Positions 38,762-49,094 are shown, numbered from the stretch's first letter. The stretch is DNA of 64,000 bases from Exilibacterium sp. (GCA_028280195.1 JANQMH010000045.1:33483-97482), one strand, 5' to 3'. Program-made: numbers and translations. Notes: generated by a model not told the origin, from the letters alone.

Positions 38762-39246
38762 AGGCGTTCTCCAGGCAGAGGGTCCCCTTGATCATAAAGT
38801 GAACAATCGGGACTGATCGGTGTCAGGCGGCGCATTATATAGCGGTAAAATACTGATCTCCAATAGCATTTCCGCGTATTTTGATTGTCAAAAAGCGCCC
38901 GCACAGGGCGGTATCCACGCCTTGTCAGCAGCGCATTTGCGCTACAGATTACCGTTTCATATATAGGGCAGTGCTAAATAATGACGATAAAGTCTAAGCC
39001 TTTGCCGCAAAAGCCATATCCTTAAGGGTATTGATTTTGCGGGGCGAAACCGTCACCATACTCGCCGTTCAAACGGTCGTTTGCCACTGTTGTTAAGGTG
39101 AATGTTCGGCGAAAAACAGGTATTCGGCAAACAGCAGGTAGCCGGCACAAGCAGGCGTTGCAGCCCTCCGGGGCGGCATGCTGCGGTAGCAATGCCCTGG
39201 CAGGTGCACGTATAGGCAGATGTACCTATAGAATGATAGATAGATA
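38762..39246. other. intergenic region between ETF-QO and etfB
   Basis: About 0.5 kb without a gene. It must hold promoters for both divergent units, but none stands out. The 3' end runs into the 17-base repeat array at 39247. Confidence 0.4.
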
Positions 39247-39297
39247 TCCTCAAAAAGTAGGTATCCTCAAAAGATAGATCTCCTCAACAGACAAGCG
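39247..39297 (+). repeat. three 17-base repeats in the etfB leader
   Basis: TCCTCAA recurs at 39247, 39264 and 39281, an exact 17-base period, within units like TATCCTCAAAAAGTAGG. Each carries TCCTC, the complement of a Shine-Dalgarno sequence. The last unit ends just before ATG 39310, which lacks a clear ribosome site. Confidence 0.7.
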
Positions 39298-39309
39298 AAT
39301 GTGACATCC

Positions 39310-40059
39310 ATGAAGATTCTTGTTGCCGTTAAGCGCGTGGTTGATTACAACGTCAAAGTCCGTCCGAAGTCCGACGGCAGCGACGTCGATATCGCCAATG
39401 CCAAAATGTCCATCAATCCCTTTTGCGAAATTGCCGTCGAAGAAGCCGTGCGCTTGAAAGAGAAGGGCGTTGCCAGCGAAATCATTGCCGTCTCCCTCGG
39501 ATCCAAGCAATCTCAGGAGCAGATCCGCACAGCCATGGCGCTGGGCGCCGACCGCGGTATTCTGGTGGAGACCGACAGCGAGCTGCAGCCGCTGGCCGTA
39601 GCCAAGTGCCTCAAGGCGCTGGTGGACAAGGAGTCTCCGGATCTGGTGATTCTCGGCAAGCAGTCCATCGACGGCGACAACAACCAGACCGGGCAGATGC
39701 TCGGCGCACTCACCGGCATGCCCCAGGGGACCTTCGCCTCCGAGCTGGAAAATGCCGACGGCAAAGTCAAGGTTACCCGCGAGATCGACGGTGGCCTGCA
39801 AACGGTGGAGTTGAATCTGCCGGCCATCGTCACCACTGATCTGCGGCTTAACGAACCGCGCTACGCCTCGCTGCCGAATATCATGAAAGCCAAGAAAAAG
39901 CCCCTCGACACCACTACCCCGGAAGATCTCGGTGTGGATGTGGCGCCGCGCTTGCAGACACTCAAGGTCGAGCCGCCGGCGGAGCGTCAGGCCGGTATCA
40001 AAGTGGCTGATGTGGCGGAGCTGGTGGAAAAACTGAAAAGCGAGGCGAAGGTAATCTGA
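39310..40059 (+). CDS. etfB: electron transfer flavoprotein, beta subunit
   Basis: 249 residues, starting [10 protein letters not shown] at ATG 39310 (the frame extends three codons to 39301). The ETF beta signature [43 protein letters not shown] is complete, with AMP-binding GADRG. It heterodimerises with EtfA and accepts electrons from acyl-CoA and other dehydrogenases. It overlaps etfA by one base (TGATG). Confidence 0.97.
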   Translation: MKILVAVKRVVDYNVKVRPKSDGSDVDIANAKMSINPFCEIAVEEAVRLKEKGVASEIIAVSLGSKQSQEQIRTAMALGADRGILVETDSELQPLAVAKCLKALVDKESPDLVILGKQSIDGDNNQTGQMLGALTGMPQGTFASELENADGKVKVTREIDGGLQTVELNLPAIVTTDLRLNEPRYASLPNIMKAKKKPLDTTTPEDLGVDVAPRLQTLKVEPPAERQAGIKVADVAELVEKLKSEAKVI

Positions 40060-40988
40060 TGAGCATTCTAGTTATAGCCGAACACGACAATGCCAGCCTC
40101 AAGGGCGCCACACTGAATACTGTGGCCGCGGCCCAGGCGCTTGGCGGCGATATCGATGTATTGGTTGCCGGCGCCGGCTGTGGCGACGCGGCGCAGGCCG
40201 CCGCCAAGGCAGCGGGGGTAGCCAGGGTGCTGGTGGCCGACAATGCCGCCTACCAGCACCAGCTGGCGGAGAATGTGGCACTGCTGATCGCTGAGATGGG
40301 CAAGAATTACACCCATATTCTCGCGCCGGCCACCACCAGCGGTAAGAACACCCTGCCGCGCGCCGCCGCCCTGCTGGATGTACAAGCCATTTCCGATATC
40401 GTCAGTGTGGAAAGTGCGGATACCTTCAAGCGGCCGATTTACGCCGGCAACGTGATCGCCACGGTACAGAGCTCCGATGCCGTCAAGGTCATCACTGTGC
40501 GCGGTACCGCTTTTGACGCCGTTGCCGCCGAGGGCGGCAGCGCCGCGGTGGAAAATCTCGATACTGCCACCGATGCCGGTATCTCCGCCTTTATCGGCGA
40601 GGAGCTGGCCAAAAGCGACCGCCCGGAGCTGACCGCTGCCAAGGTGGTCATTTCCGGTGGTCGCGGTATGCAGAACGGCGAGAATTTCGAAATGCTTTAC
40701 AAGGTGGCCGACAAGCTCGGCGCCGCGGTGGGCGCCTCCCGCGCCGCGGTCGATGCCGGCTTTGTGCCCAACGATATGCAGGTGGGCCAGACCGGTAAGA
40801 TTGTCGCTCCGGAGCTGTATATTGCCGTCGGTATTTCCGGTGCCATCCAGCACCTGGCCGGGATGAAGGACAGCAAGGTCATCGTCGCCATTAACAAGGA
40901 CGAGGAAGCGCCCATCTTCCAGGTGGCCGACTACGGCCTGGTGGCCGACCTGTTCCAGGCGGTGCCGGAGCTGGACGGCAAGCTCTGA
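40059..40988 (+). CDS. etfA: electron transfer flavoprotein, alpha subunit
   Basis: 309 residues. The N-terminal domain is ETF-like and the C-terminal FAD domain has [55 protein letters not shown] and [23 protein letters not shown]. It carries the FAD of the heterodimer and passes electrons to ETF-QO, encoded divergently. Translation is coupled to etfB. Confidence 0.97.
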   Translation: MSILVIAEHDNASLKGATLNTVAAAQALGGDIDVLVAGAGCGDAAQAAAKAAGVARVLVADNAAYQHQLAENVALLIAEMGKNYTHILAPATTSGKNTLPRAAALLDVQAISDIVSVESADTFKRPIYAGNVIATVQSSDAVKVITVRGTAFDAVAAEGGSAAVENLDTATDAGISAFIGEELAKSDRPELTAAKVVISGGRGMQNGENFEMLYKVADKLGAAVGASRAAVDAGFVPNDMQVGQTGKIVAPELYIAVGISGAIQHLAGMKDSKVIVAINKDEEAPIFQVADYGLVADLFQAVPELDGKL

Positions 40989-41288
40989 GCCGCGACTCGA
41001 ATTATGAGGGAGAACGGCGCCAATCGATCGGCCTTAAGGCCTGCCACCGCAGTTCTATCGATATTTGCTTATTACGGGAAACAGCAGGCCGCTGCTTCGT
41101 TCGCCCCGCGCAACGACTGAAATCGGTAGCTGCGGGCTGGACAGCCCTGCGGAGGGTCTTGCGGAGGGTTGCGGCAGATTTCTAAGAACCTTTCGGATAG
41201 AGGCGGGCCAGTCAACTGGCGCCGCTCTCCTCACAGCATGCCATTCGGCTCAGACTGATTTTTCTCCTGCTGGCGGATACCGCCGGGC
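40989..41288. other. 300-base intergenic region after etfA
   Basis: No gene, strong hairpin or T run was identified between the convergent etfA and the Ala-rich lipoprotein gene. Confidence 0.35.
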
Positions 41289-41684
41289 TCAATCTTTGCC
41301 GTCCGCGGGAGCTTCATCGGGCAAACCCAGCTTCTCTTTGGCGGCGGCGGCCGCATCGCCGGCGGATTCCGCTGCCGCCCCGGCTGCCTCGAGCGCCTGT
41401 TGCGACGCATCGCCAACGGCGTCGGCGGCCCCGGCGGCCATCTCCGCGGCCTGGTCTACCGCTTCTTCGGCCGCAGCGGTCGCTTCCGCCGCCATTTCTC
41501 CGGCTGCTGCCGCCGCGCTGGTAGCCATCTCACGGGCCTGATCAGCGGCCTCGGTCGCGGCGTCGGCTGCCTGTTCGACCGCAGACTCCTGCTGGGGGTC
41601 GGCCGGTTCCTGGGAACAGCCGCTCAGTAGTGCGATGCCGAGCACGGTGGTGGTAATCACGCTGGTTGCGATTTTCATGGTCAT
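41289..41684 (-). CDS. alanine-rich coiled-coil lipoprotein
   Basis: 131 residues with a lipoprotein signal (LLSGC, Cys23) followed by about 85 residues of almost uninterrupted Ala/Glu/Gln/Asp heptad-like repeat (AADQAREMATSAAAAAGEMA style). It should be a single long helix or coiled coil, like Lpp-type or Ala-rich envelope lipoproteins. No family is certain. Start ATG 41684 or 41678. Confidence 0.72.
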   Translation of the reverse strand: MTMKIATSVITTTVLGIALLSGCSQEPADPQQESAVEQAADAATEAADQAREMATSAAAAAGEMAAEATAAAEEAVDQAAEMAAGAADAVGDASQQALEAAGAAAESAGDAAAAAKEKLGLPDEAPADGKD

Positions 41685-42132
41685 TGCTCTCGTTTTTATG
41701 CTTGTGGATTAGATGCCACTACGCAGTCTACTGGGACTTGCCCCCCGGGAAAAGGCGGATTTGACCGAATTGTTATCTCGCGCTCATTTTTTTCGCCAGG
41801 GTTTAGGCGGCTCCGGGGCCCGGCCAATGGCGGATTGGTGAAATTGTCACCTGCACGGTTTTATATTTCGTAAAACTCATTACAATTGCCCGCCAGCGAG
41901 TACAGGCAATCCTTAAATCTGGCTAATCCACGAGTGGACAGCCATAAGTGTGGAAAGATGAGCGTGGAGAGGTTTGCCGGCCGGCCAGGCGCCGGCAGAT
42001 TTGGGTTTTTTGTGCTATTTACTGCTCTGGGTCTGGGCTTGTCCGGCTTTATCATCGAGACCGCATTGTTGGAGGTCGTTGAAAAATAGCTGCGTGGGCG
42101 GATCGCGTTCCAAGTCGCGGGGTCAATTGAAT
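41685..42132. other. 448-base region upstream of the hybrid kinase
   Basis: Open frames here on both strands lack ribosome sites and family-like sequence. No clear operator or terminator was seen. Confidence 0.35.
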
Positions 42133-44361
42133 ATGTCGCAATTGTTTGTGCCACAATCCAAGGTGCAGAAAGACCGCAAAGTGATGCGGGAAACCGATTC
42201 GCGCATGGCCAAGTACAGTCGGCGCGGGATCGTGCTCAATTTCCTCGCCTTTGTGTTGTGCCTGGTGGCCGGCTCCTTCTTCGAAAAGGCACCGCAACTG
42301 GCGATTGTGCTGCTGCTCGGCCTGTTGCTGATTTCCCTGCTGCGCGGCTATTTTCTTTTTCGCTTCGAGGCGCTTTACCCGCGCGCGCCCGGACGCTGGC
42401 GCAATCAGTATTTTATCGCCTCCTTTATCGGTGCGGCCTGGTGGAGCTTCATCATGGTCAGCGTCACCAGCGTTGTCGGCATGCGCGATGAAACGCCGCT
42501 GCTGTGGCTGTATACGGTTGTCTTCTATTCCGCCACCGCCAACGCTTTTGCCCCTTATCGCCAGTTTCTTACCGCCTACCAGTTTATCGGCCAGATTCCC
42601 GCCGCTGTTGCCGCGCTGTTGCTGGGTACGGTCGAGGGCTATCTCTACTGCGCCATGATGCTGGTGTTCTACCTGATGCTCTACCACCAGGGCCGCGGTG
42701 TTTGCGATGCCTTCTGGGATCGCCTGGAGGCCAATTATGCCTTGAAACAGAAGGCCAAAAGTCTGGAAGAGGAAAAACGGGATACCCAGGCCACTGTCGC
42801 CCTGAACAATGAGTTTATGACCAATCTCGGCCACGAGTTCCGCACGTCGTTAAACGATGTGATTGGCGCCTTGTCGCTGCTGGAAGACAGCGATCTGGGC
42901 GAAAAGCAGCGCGAGCTGCTGGCCCTGGCGGAAAAAGCCAGCGAGCGGCAGCTGGACCTGGTCAACAATGTCATGGACTTTTCCCGCATCACCGCCAGGG
43001 AGCTGGTGCTGGATGTGGCAATTTTCAATCTGCGCCGCCATATCGAGGCGGTTGTCGCCGAAGTCGCCGCCGAGGCCCACCGCCAGGGTGTGGAACTGAA
43101 TTACCTGATCGACCCGGCGCTGCCGCTGCGCGCCCGCGGCGACGCCATCCGTCTCGGGCAGATGCTGACTCACCTGATCAGCAATGCGGTCAAGTTTTCC
43201 GAACGCGGCGAGGTTATCATCGAAGCCGGTTTCAAGTTCCTCAATGCCGAGGAGGGCGAGCTGCTGATCACCGTGCGCGACGAAGGGCAGGGTATTCAGG
43301 TGGCCGACGAGGAGGAGATGTTTGACGCCTTTGCCACCGCCGACACCACCAATGCCGGCACCGGCCTGGGGCTGGCTATCTGCAAAGGCCTGGCGGAATG
43401 TATGGGCGGCAGCTGCGGCACCACACGCGATGCCGAGCGGGGCAACAGCCTGTGGCTGAAAGTAAAGCTGCAACTGGCCGGTGACCAGCACCAGGTAATG
43501 GCTGCCAACCCCAAGCTGCACGGCCGCCGCATCCTGCTGGTCGGGGCGCCGGGCAAAATAGTCGACGCCTTGCTGGCGGAGTTGGAGGGTTGGGGCATGG
43601 CTGCCGAGGCGGTCGACGGCCACGACGCTGCCCTGCGCCGCCTCGATGCCGCCGCCGATTCCGAACACCCCTTCGGTGTGGTGATGATCTACAGCAAATT
43701 GCAGCAGCTCGACGGCCTCAGCCTGAGCCGCACCTTGTGTGAGGACCGGCAGCTGTCCGCTACCCGGCAGATTCTGGCAATTTCCCCGCTGCAGAGCGCG
43801 GACGAAGGGCTGCAGGCGCTGCTGGCCGCCAATCCACAGGTGCTTACCATCACCAAACCGGTATTTCGCCAGCACTTGTATGAAGTGATCAACCAGCTGC
43901 TGCTCGGTGCTGCAGGCACCAAAACGCGCGCTGAGAACGGCCACAACCACAGCCAGGGAATCGGCCATAGGGTACTGCTGGTAGAGGATCACCGCGTCAA
44001 TCAGATGGTGGCCATGGGCATGCTGAAAAAGCTCGGTTACGAGGTTGAACTTGCCAACAATGGCCGCGAGGCGGTGGACCTGTGGCAGCGCTCGCACTTC
44101 GACCTGGTATTGATGGATTGCCAGATGCCGGAAATGGACGGCTTTATGGCAACCCAGGAAATTCGCAACCTGGAACATCAGGCGGCGCAGGAGAGTCATG
44201 TGCCGATTATCGCCATGACGGCGCACGCCGCCGAGGGGGATGAAACCCGCTGCCTGGCGGCGGGTATGGACGATTATCTGGCCAAGCCGGTGCGTTACGA
44301 CCAGTTGGAAAGCCGGCTGCAGCGCTGGCTCGGCCTGCAGCCGAGCCGCGATACCGCCTGA
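42133..44361 (+). CDS. hybrid sensor histidine kinase with a degenerate and an intact receiver
   Basis: 742 residues. Six membrane helices (about 33-185) with short loops form a 7TM-like sensor; a helical linker leads to HisKA with His234 in NLGHEFRTSLN; the ATPase domain has LISNAVKFSERG, VRDEGQGI and GLGLAICKGL. A first receiver (about 460-580) has lost its acidic pair (LLVGAPGK) and its phospho-Asp (Tyr520 in MIYSKLQQLDG). The second is intact (LLVEDHRVNQ, Asp662 in LMDCQMPEMDG, KPV). ATG 42133 is preferred; an upstream extension has no family-like residues. The input signal and output partner are unknown. Confidence 0.92.
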   Translation: MSQLFVPQSKVQKDRKVMRETDSRMAKYSRRGIVLNFLAFVLCLVAGSFFEKAPQLAIVLLLGLLLISLLRGYFLFRFEALYPRAPGRWRNQYFIASFIGAAWWSFIMVSVTSVVGMRDETPLLWLYTVVFYSATANAFAPYRQFLTAYQFIGQIPAAVAALLLGTVEGYLYCAMMLVFYLMLYHQGRGVCDAFWDRLEANYALKQKAKSLEEEKRDTQATVALNNEFMTNLGHEFRTSLNDVIGALSLLEDSDLGEKQRELLALAEKASERQLDLVNNVMDFSRITARELVLDVAIFNLRRHIEAVVAEVAAEAHRQGVELNYLIDPALPLRARGDAIRLGQMLTHLISNAVKFSERGEVIIEAGFKFLNAEEGELLITVRDEGQGIQVADEEEMFDAFATADTTNAGTGLGLAICKGLAECMGGSCGTTRDAERGNSLWLKVKLQLAGDQHQVMAANPKLHGRRILLVGAPGKIVDALLAELEGWGMAAEAVDGHDAALRRLDAAADSEHPFGVVMIYSKLQQLDGLSLSRTLCEDRQLSATRQILAISPLQSADEGLQALLAANPQVLTITKPVFRQHLYEVINQLLLGAAGTKTRAENGHNHSQGIGHRVLLVEDHRVNQMVAMGMLKKLGYEVELANNGREAVDLWQRSHFDLVLMDCQMPEMDGFMATQEIRNLEHQAAQESHVPIIAMTAHAAEGDETRCLAAGMDDYLAKPVRYDQLESRLQRWLGLQPSRDTA

Positions 44362-44376
44362 GTACTTATCTCGGCG

Positions 44377-46500
44377 CTAAAAGTTGGCGACCTTTTGGGT
44401 TTCCTGGTTTTTCAGGGTGCGGATGAAGTCCACCAGGATATAGCCGCTCTCCGATAACAGCGGGTCCTTGTCGGGGTTGATTTCCCTGCCGGCAAAATTC
44501 GAGCTCGGGGCGCCGTCCTCGGCGTCGTCGTCGGCTTTGAATTCCTCGACGGTTTTATAGATCTCCAGACCTTTGGCCTTGCGCCGTTTGTTCTCCAGTG
44601 CCAGGGCGCGCTGTTCCATCATATCCTGTTCCTTTTTACGCGCCGCCTCGTTCAGCGAAACTGTGGTCTTGCTGCGCGACTCCTCCAGCATCTTCAGCTG
44701 GTCCACCAGATAGACGAAATCCGGGTCGGCCTTCACCCGCACATCGTGCAGGCTGCTGATCTTCGGCAGTATTTTTTTCAAATCGAAATACTGCGGATGG
44801 GGGACGGCGTGAATGTGGTCCCAGGGCAGTGCATTGTCATAGGAACTTTCGCCCACTTCATCGGCGTCCACCATGGCCGGGAACAGGATGTCGGGCACCA
44901 CACCGCGGTGCTGGGTGCTCTCGCCGGAAACCCGGTAAAATTTCGATTCGGTGATCTTCAGCTGGCCTTCGTGCACCGGTGTCAGCGACTGTACCGTCCC
45001 CTTGCCGAAAGAGCGGGTGCCGATGACCAGGCCGCGTTTGTAATCCTGAATGGCACCGGCAAAAATTTCTGCCGCCGAGGCACTCAGGCGGTTGATCAAC
45101 ACCACCAGCGGCCCGCGATACTTGGCGCGGCTGCGCGAGCGGTGGTGGCGGGAAATGGTCTGATTGGTCTGCCGGATCTGTACCACCGGGCCCTGGTCGA
45201 TAAACAGATCGGTCAGTGTGGTGGCCTCCTGCAGTGAGCCGCCGCCGTTGTTGCGCAGATCGAGAATAATGCCGTCGACATTCTCCAGCGCCAGCTCGTT
45301 CAGCAGCCGCCGCACGTCGCGGGTGGTGCTTTTGAAATTCGGATCGCGGTTGCGGTAGGCATCGAAATCGATGTAAAACGCCGGGATATCGATAACACCG
45401 AGCTTGTAAAGCTGCTTGCCGTCGCTGAGTTCGAATACCGCTTTCTTGGCTGCCTGCTCCTCGAGCTTGACCTTGCCGCGGTTGATGCGGATCACTTTGC
45501 CGACGTCTTTGGCGGTGCCGCTGGCGGGAATCACTTCCAGCCGCACCACTGTGTTTTTCGGGCCGCGAATCAGCTGCACGACTTCGTCCAGGCGCCAGCC
45601 GATCACATCCACCAGGTCGCCTTCGTCGCCCTGGCCGACGGCGATGATCTTGTCCGCCGGCGCCAGCTCACCCTGTTTGTCGGCGGGCCCGGCGGTCACC
45701 AGGCTCACGACTTTGGTGAACTCGTCCTCGGTCTGCAACACCGCGCCGATGCCCTCGAGTGACAGCGACATATTGATATTGAAGTTTTCCAGTGAGCGCG
45801 GCGAAAAGTAATTGCTGTGGGGATCGTAGAGCAGAGTAAAGGCGTTGATGATTGCCTCGAAGGCATCCGCCTGATCCTGCTGGCGCACGCGCTTGAGCTG
45901 ATTCTTGTAGCGCCGGTGCAGGGTTTTCTTGATTTCAGCCTCTTCCCTGCCGGCCAGCTTCAGGTTCAGCGCCGCGGATTTGAGACGCTTGCGCCACAGC
46001 TCGTCGGCCTGCGCCCGGTCGCGCGGCCAGGCGGCCTGTTCGCGGTCTATCAGCAGACTTTCGCTCTTGCTGAAATCGAACTTGAAGTCCTCGCGCTCGA
46101 GCACTGCCACGATCGCCTCCAGGCGCTCCACCACGCGCTCGCGATAGCGGTGGAAAATGGCAAAGCCGGCGTCCAGCTTGCCGGCTTTGAGCTGGTCGTC
46201 AAGGCGATAGCGGTAGTGTTCGAATTCCTTGATGTCCTGCGCCAGAAAGTAACTGTGGGCCGGATCCAGATTTTCCAGATACTGGTCGAGGTAGCGGCTC
46301 GACAGGTCGTCGTTAAGCGGCTGATTGCGATAGTGGCGCTCGGCCAGCCGGTCGACGATTTCCACCGTTGTTCGAGCCTGATCTTTGGTGAATGTCAAAA
46401 CCTCCGGGGCTTTACTCCAGGCCGGGGCAGCGGTAAGCAGGCCTAGCCCCAATGCTGTCCCTAATGCTGTCCTCAGGACAAGGTGCAATGCTTTGCGCAT
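44377..46500 (-). CDS. prc: tail-specific (C-terminal processing) periplasmic protease Prc
   Basis: About 707 residues with a signal peptide, an N-terminal helical domain, a PDZ domain (GIGAVLQTEDEFTKVVSLVTAGPADKQGELAPADKIIAV), and an S41 protease core with the catalytic Ser in LSASAAE and Lys in FGKGTVQ. A C-terminal DUF3340-type region follows. It trims or degrades envelope proteins, for example penicillin-binding protein 3 and peptidoglycan hydrolases in enterobacteria. ATG 46500 gives better spacing from AAGAG than ATG 46512. It is convergent with the kinase gene, 15 bases apart. Confidence 0.95.
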   Translation of the reverse strand: MRKALHLVLRTALGTALGLGLLTAAPAWSKAPEVLTFTKDQARTTVEIVDRLAERHYRNQPLNDDLSSRYLDQYLENLDPAHSYFLAQDIKEFEHYRYRLDDQLKAGKLDAGFAIFHRYRERVVERLEAIVAVLEREDFKFDFSKSESLLIDREQAAWPRDRAQADELWRKRLKSAALNLKLAGREEAEIKKTLHRRYKNQLKRVRQQDQADAFEAIINAFTLLYDPHSNYFSPRSLENFNINMSLSLEGIGAVLQTEDEFTKVVSLVTAGPADKQGELAPADKIIAVGQGDEGDLVDVIGWRLDEVVQLIRGPKNTVVRLEVIPASGTAKDVGKVIRINRGKVKLEEQAAKKAVFELSDGKQLYKLGVIDIPAFYIDFDAYRNRDPNFKSTTRDVRRLLNELALENVDGIILDLRNNGGGSLQEATTLTDLFIDQGPVVQIRQTNQTISRHHRSRSRAKYRGPLVVLINRLSASAAEIFAGAIQDYKRGLVIGTRSFGKGTVQSLTPVHEGQLKITESKFYRVSGESTQHRGVVPDILFPAMVDADEVGESSYDNALPWDHIHAVPHPQYFDLKKILPKISSLHDVRVKADPDFVYLVDQLKMLEESRSKTTVSLNEAARKKEQDMMEQRALALENKRRKAKGLEIYKTVEEFKADDDAEDGAPSSNFAGREINPDKDPLLSESGYILVDFIRTLKNQETQKVANF

Positions 46501-46675
46501 AAGAAGGATCATCTCTTGAACGTGGCTGTCTGGCTGACTATAGCATAATCAACCCGCTTCAGACCTGCTAAATTCACAATATTGTCGCGGTTGCTGCCAA
46601 GGGTAACTGCAGGGGCATAAAAAATCCTCAAAAATCCAAATATTACAAATAGTTAACTCTACAACTTAAAGTAAA

Positions 46676-48073
46676 TTATAGCCTCGATGCAAGCCTTCCG
46701 AGGCGCTCCAGGGCGGCGTTTACAGCGCTCGACCAGGGCAGCGCACAGCTGAGGCGAAAACAGTTTTGAAAACCTTTGCGGGCAAAAACCCCACCCGGAA
46801 CAATGCTAATTTTTTCCGCCAGGGCGCGCTCATAGAGAGTATGAGCATCGAGCCCGCGGGGAAGTTCCACCCAGGTGAGGAAACCGCCCCGCGGGCTGGT
46901 AGCCCGGGTCCCCGGCGGAAAACAGCGGCCGATGGTCGCCAGCGCCATCTGCAGGTTGCCGCGGTATTCGCGCCGGATCCGGGCCAGGTGTTTGTCGAAG
47001 TGGCCGCTTTGCAGGTATTCGCGCATCAACAGCTGGGAAAACCCGGCTGCGGCACTGGAGTTGGCCGTCATCAGTTCGATCAGCCGCTGCCGGTGGCGGC
47101 CCGCCGCCACCCAGCCGATACGAATGCCCGGCGCCACCGATTTGCTGAACGACGAGCAGTAGAGAACCCGGTCGTCGCTGTCGCGCGCTTTCAGCGCCGG
47201 CGGGCGCGTTTCGCCGTGCGCCAGCTCGCCGAGAATATCGTCCTCGACAATATGAAAATCGCAGCGCCGCGCCAGCGCCAGCAGCCGTGCCCTGGCGTTC
47301 TCGTCCATGCCGGCGCCGGTGGGGTTACTGCAACCGGGACTGCAGATACAGGCGCGGATGGGCCAGCGCTCAGCGGCGCGCTGCAACTGCCCCAGATCCA
47401 GGCCGGTCAGCGGATCGGTGGCGATATTTACCACGCGCAGATTGAGGCTCTGCAGCGCCAGTAAAAAGCCGTAGTAACAGGGCGACTCGACCGCCACCAC
47501 GTCGCCCGGCGAGGTCAGCAGGCGCAGGCTCAGGGTGACCGCCTCCTGGCAGCCGTTAGTGACCACCACATCCTCGGGTGACTGCAGGCATCCGGCCTGC
47601 AGCATGCGCATGGCGATCTGCCGGCGCAGGCCAAAGTCTCCCGGCGCCGCTGTGAATGCCAGGCTGCGGCTGAAAGCGTCGCGCCTGACGGCGCCGGCGG
47701 CGCGCCGCAGCGCCGCGGCGGGCCAGTAATCCGGAGCCGGCAGGGCGAGGCCGAAGGGGGTCAGCGACGGCTCCCTGACATTGGCGAAAACCGCCGCCAC
47801 CCGGCCGCTGAGCTGCAGCCGCGCCGGCCTCAGGCCGGGCGCCCTGGCCGGGGCCGGCAGGGCGGCCGGCGGTATCACATAAAAGCCGGATTTTTGCCGG
47901 GCGGCGACCAGCTGGCGGCGCTCCAGCAACTGGTAGGCGGCGACGGCCGTGGACACACTGACCGCCATGCGCTGTGCCAGCACCCGCACTGACGGCAGGC
48001 GCTGGCCGGGCTGAAACGCGCCCTGCTGGATTTGTCTGGCCAGCTTGTCGGCAATGGTGCGGTAAAGCGCCAT
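46676..48073 (-). CDS. MocR/GabR-type regulator (GntR HTH fused to aminotransferase)
   Basis: 465 residues. An N-terminal GntR winged helix (about 1-70, FQPGQRLPSVRVLAQRMAVSVSTAVAAYQLLE) is joined to a type I aminotransferase domain with the PLP Lys in SSFSKSVAPGIRIGW. Such proteins use PLP and an amine effector to control nearby genes. It is divergent from a PhzF-family gene, with direct repeats between them at 48080-48121, so it probably regulates that gene. The ligand is unknown. Confidence 0.93.
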   Translation of the reverse strand: MALYRTIADKLARQIQQGAFQPGQRLPSVRVLAQRMAVSVSTAVAAYQLLERRQLVAARQKSGFYVIPPAALPAPARAPGLRPARLQLSGRVAAVFANVREPSLTPFGLALPAPDYWPAAALRRAAGAVRRDAFSRSLAFTAAPGDFGLRRQIAMRMLQAGCLQSPEDVVVTNGCQEAVTLSLRLLTSPGDVVAVESPCYYGFLLALQSLNLRVVNIATDPLTGLDLGQLQRAAERWPIRACICSPGCSNPTGAGMDENARARLLALARRCDFHIVEDDILGELAHGETRPPALKARDSDDRVLYCSSFSKSVAPGIRIGWVAAGRHRQRLIELMTANSSAAAGFSQLLMREYLQSGHFDKHLARIRREYRGNLQMALATIGRCFPPGTRATSPRGGFLTWVELPRGLDAHTLYERALAEKISIVPGGVFARKGFQNCFRLSCALPWSSAVNAALERLGRLASRL

Positions 48074-48079
48074 GATTAC

Positions 48080-48121
48080 TATCTGTACTGGTTGAAATTT
48101 GCTTTGATTGTATCTGTATTG
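48080..48121. promoter_or_regulatory. direct repeats, candidate MocR operator
   Basis: ATCTGTACTG (48081-48090) and ATCTGTATTG (48112-48121) are 31 bases apart, about three helical turns, in the spacer between the MocR and PhzF genes. MocR regulators such as GabR bind direct repeats in divergent spacers. Confidence 0.5.
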
Positions 48122-48226
48122 ACTTACAAAAAGAAACTACAGTCTCCCTGGCGTAGCAGTTCAGCAAACCAGGCAGTATCGGCAGCGCCGAGCTGCGGCA
48201 ATGAATGACAGTACCGAGGAGTCCCC

Positions 48227-49018
48227 ATGCAATTACCGCTGTACCAGATAGATGCCTTTGCCCGGCGGCCGTTTACCGGCAACCCGGCAGCTGTGATACC
48301 CCTGAGCGAATGGTTGCCGGATCACCTGTTACAGGCGATAGCCGCTGAAAACAACCTCTCGGAGACGGCTTTTTTCGTGCCCTTGGGCGCCGCTGCCAGC
48401 GAGGACTTTCACCTGCGCTGGTTTACGCCGGCGGATGAAATCGATTTGTGCGGCCACGCCACGCTGGCCAGCGCCTATGCGCTGTTTGAGATCCTGCAGC
48501 CGGGCCGCGATCACGTGCGTTTCAAAACCCTCAGCGGCACGCTGCAGGTCAGCGCCGGCACTGGCGGCTTGCGCATGGACCTGCCGGCGCGGCCGGCCGC
48601 GGCGCAGCCGCTGCCGCAGGCGGTCGCGGCGGCGCTCGGGGTTCAACCGCGCTGGAGCGGACTGGCGCGGGACTGGCTGCTGGTGCTCGCCAGCGAACAG
48701 CAGCTGCGCGACCTGAAGCCGGACCTCGCCGCCCTGCAACAGGCCTCGAAGCAGGCGGTGATCGTCACCGCGGCAGGGGAGGAAGTGGATTTCGTGTCGC
48801 GCTTTTTCGCACCGCAACTCGGCGTACTCGAGGACCCGGTCACCGGTTCCGCCCACTGTACACTGGCACCCTACTGGGCCCGGCAGCTGGGCAAACAGGC
48901 CTTGCAGGCGCGGCAGTTATCGGCGCGGCAGGGCGATCTGCACTGTGTGCTGGACGCTGACCGGGTGTTTATCAGCGGCCACTGCGTGCTCTATCTGCGC
49001 GGCGAAATTTCCGTTTGA
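48227..49018 (+). CDS. PhzF-family isomerase/epimerase-like protein
   Basis: 263 residues in the DAP-epimerase fold, with the PhzF start (YQIDAFARRPFTGNPAAVIPL), catalytic Glu46 in AENNLSETAFF, and LRWFTPADEIDLCGHATLASA and EDPVTGSAHCTLAPYW. Reactions range from phenazine precursor isomerisation to unknown ones, so the substrate is open. A GAGG site precedes ATG 48227. It is likely controlled by the divergent MocR gene. Confidence 0.92.
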   Translation: MQLPLYQIDAFARRPFTGNPAAVIPLSEWLPDHLLQAIAAENNLSETAFFVPLGAAASEDFHLRWFTPADEIDLCGHATLASAYALFEILQPGRDHVRFKTLSGTLQVSAGTGGLRMDLPARPAAAQPLPQAVAAALGVQPRWSGLARDWLLVLASEQQLRDLKPDLAALQQASKQAVIVTAAGEEVDFVSRFFAPQLGVLEDPVTGSAHCTLAPYWARQLGKQALQARQLSARQGDLHCVLDADRVFISGHCVLYLRGEISV

Positions 49019-49094
49019 CGCAGTGCTCTACTTTGCCAGCGGGTTTGCGCTACTATAGCGGCCTGATTTTCCGCCTGTAGAGCAAAGCCGTTAA

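Noticed and set aside
41886..42089. 67-codon plus-strand frame with a hydrophobic stretch before the kinase
   Set aside because: No ribosome site and no clear homology; a minus-strand frame overlaps it equally well.
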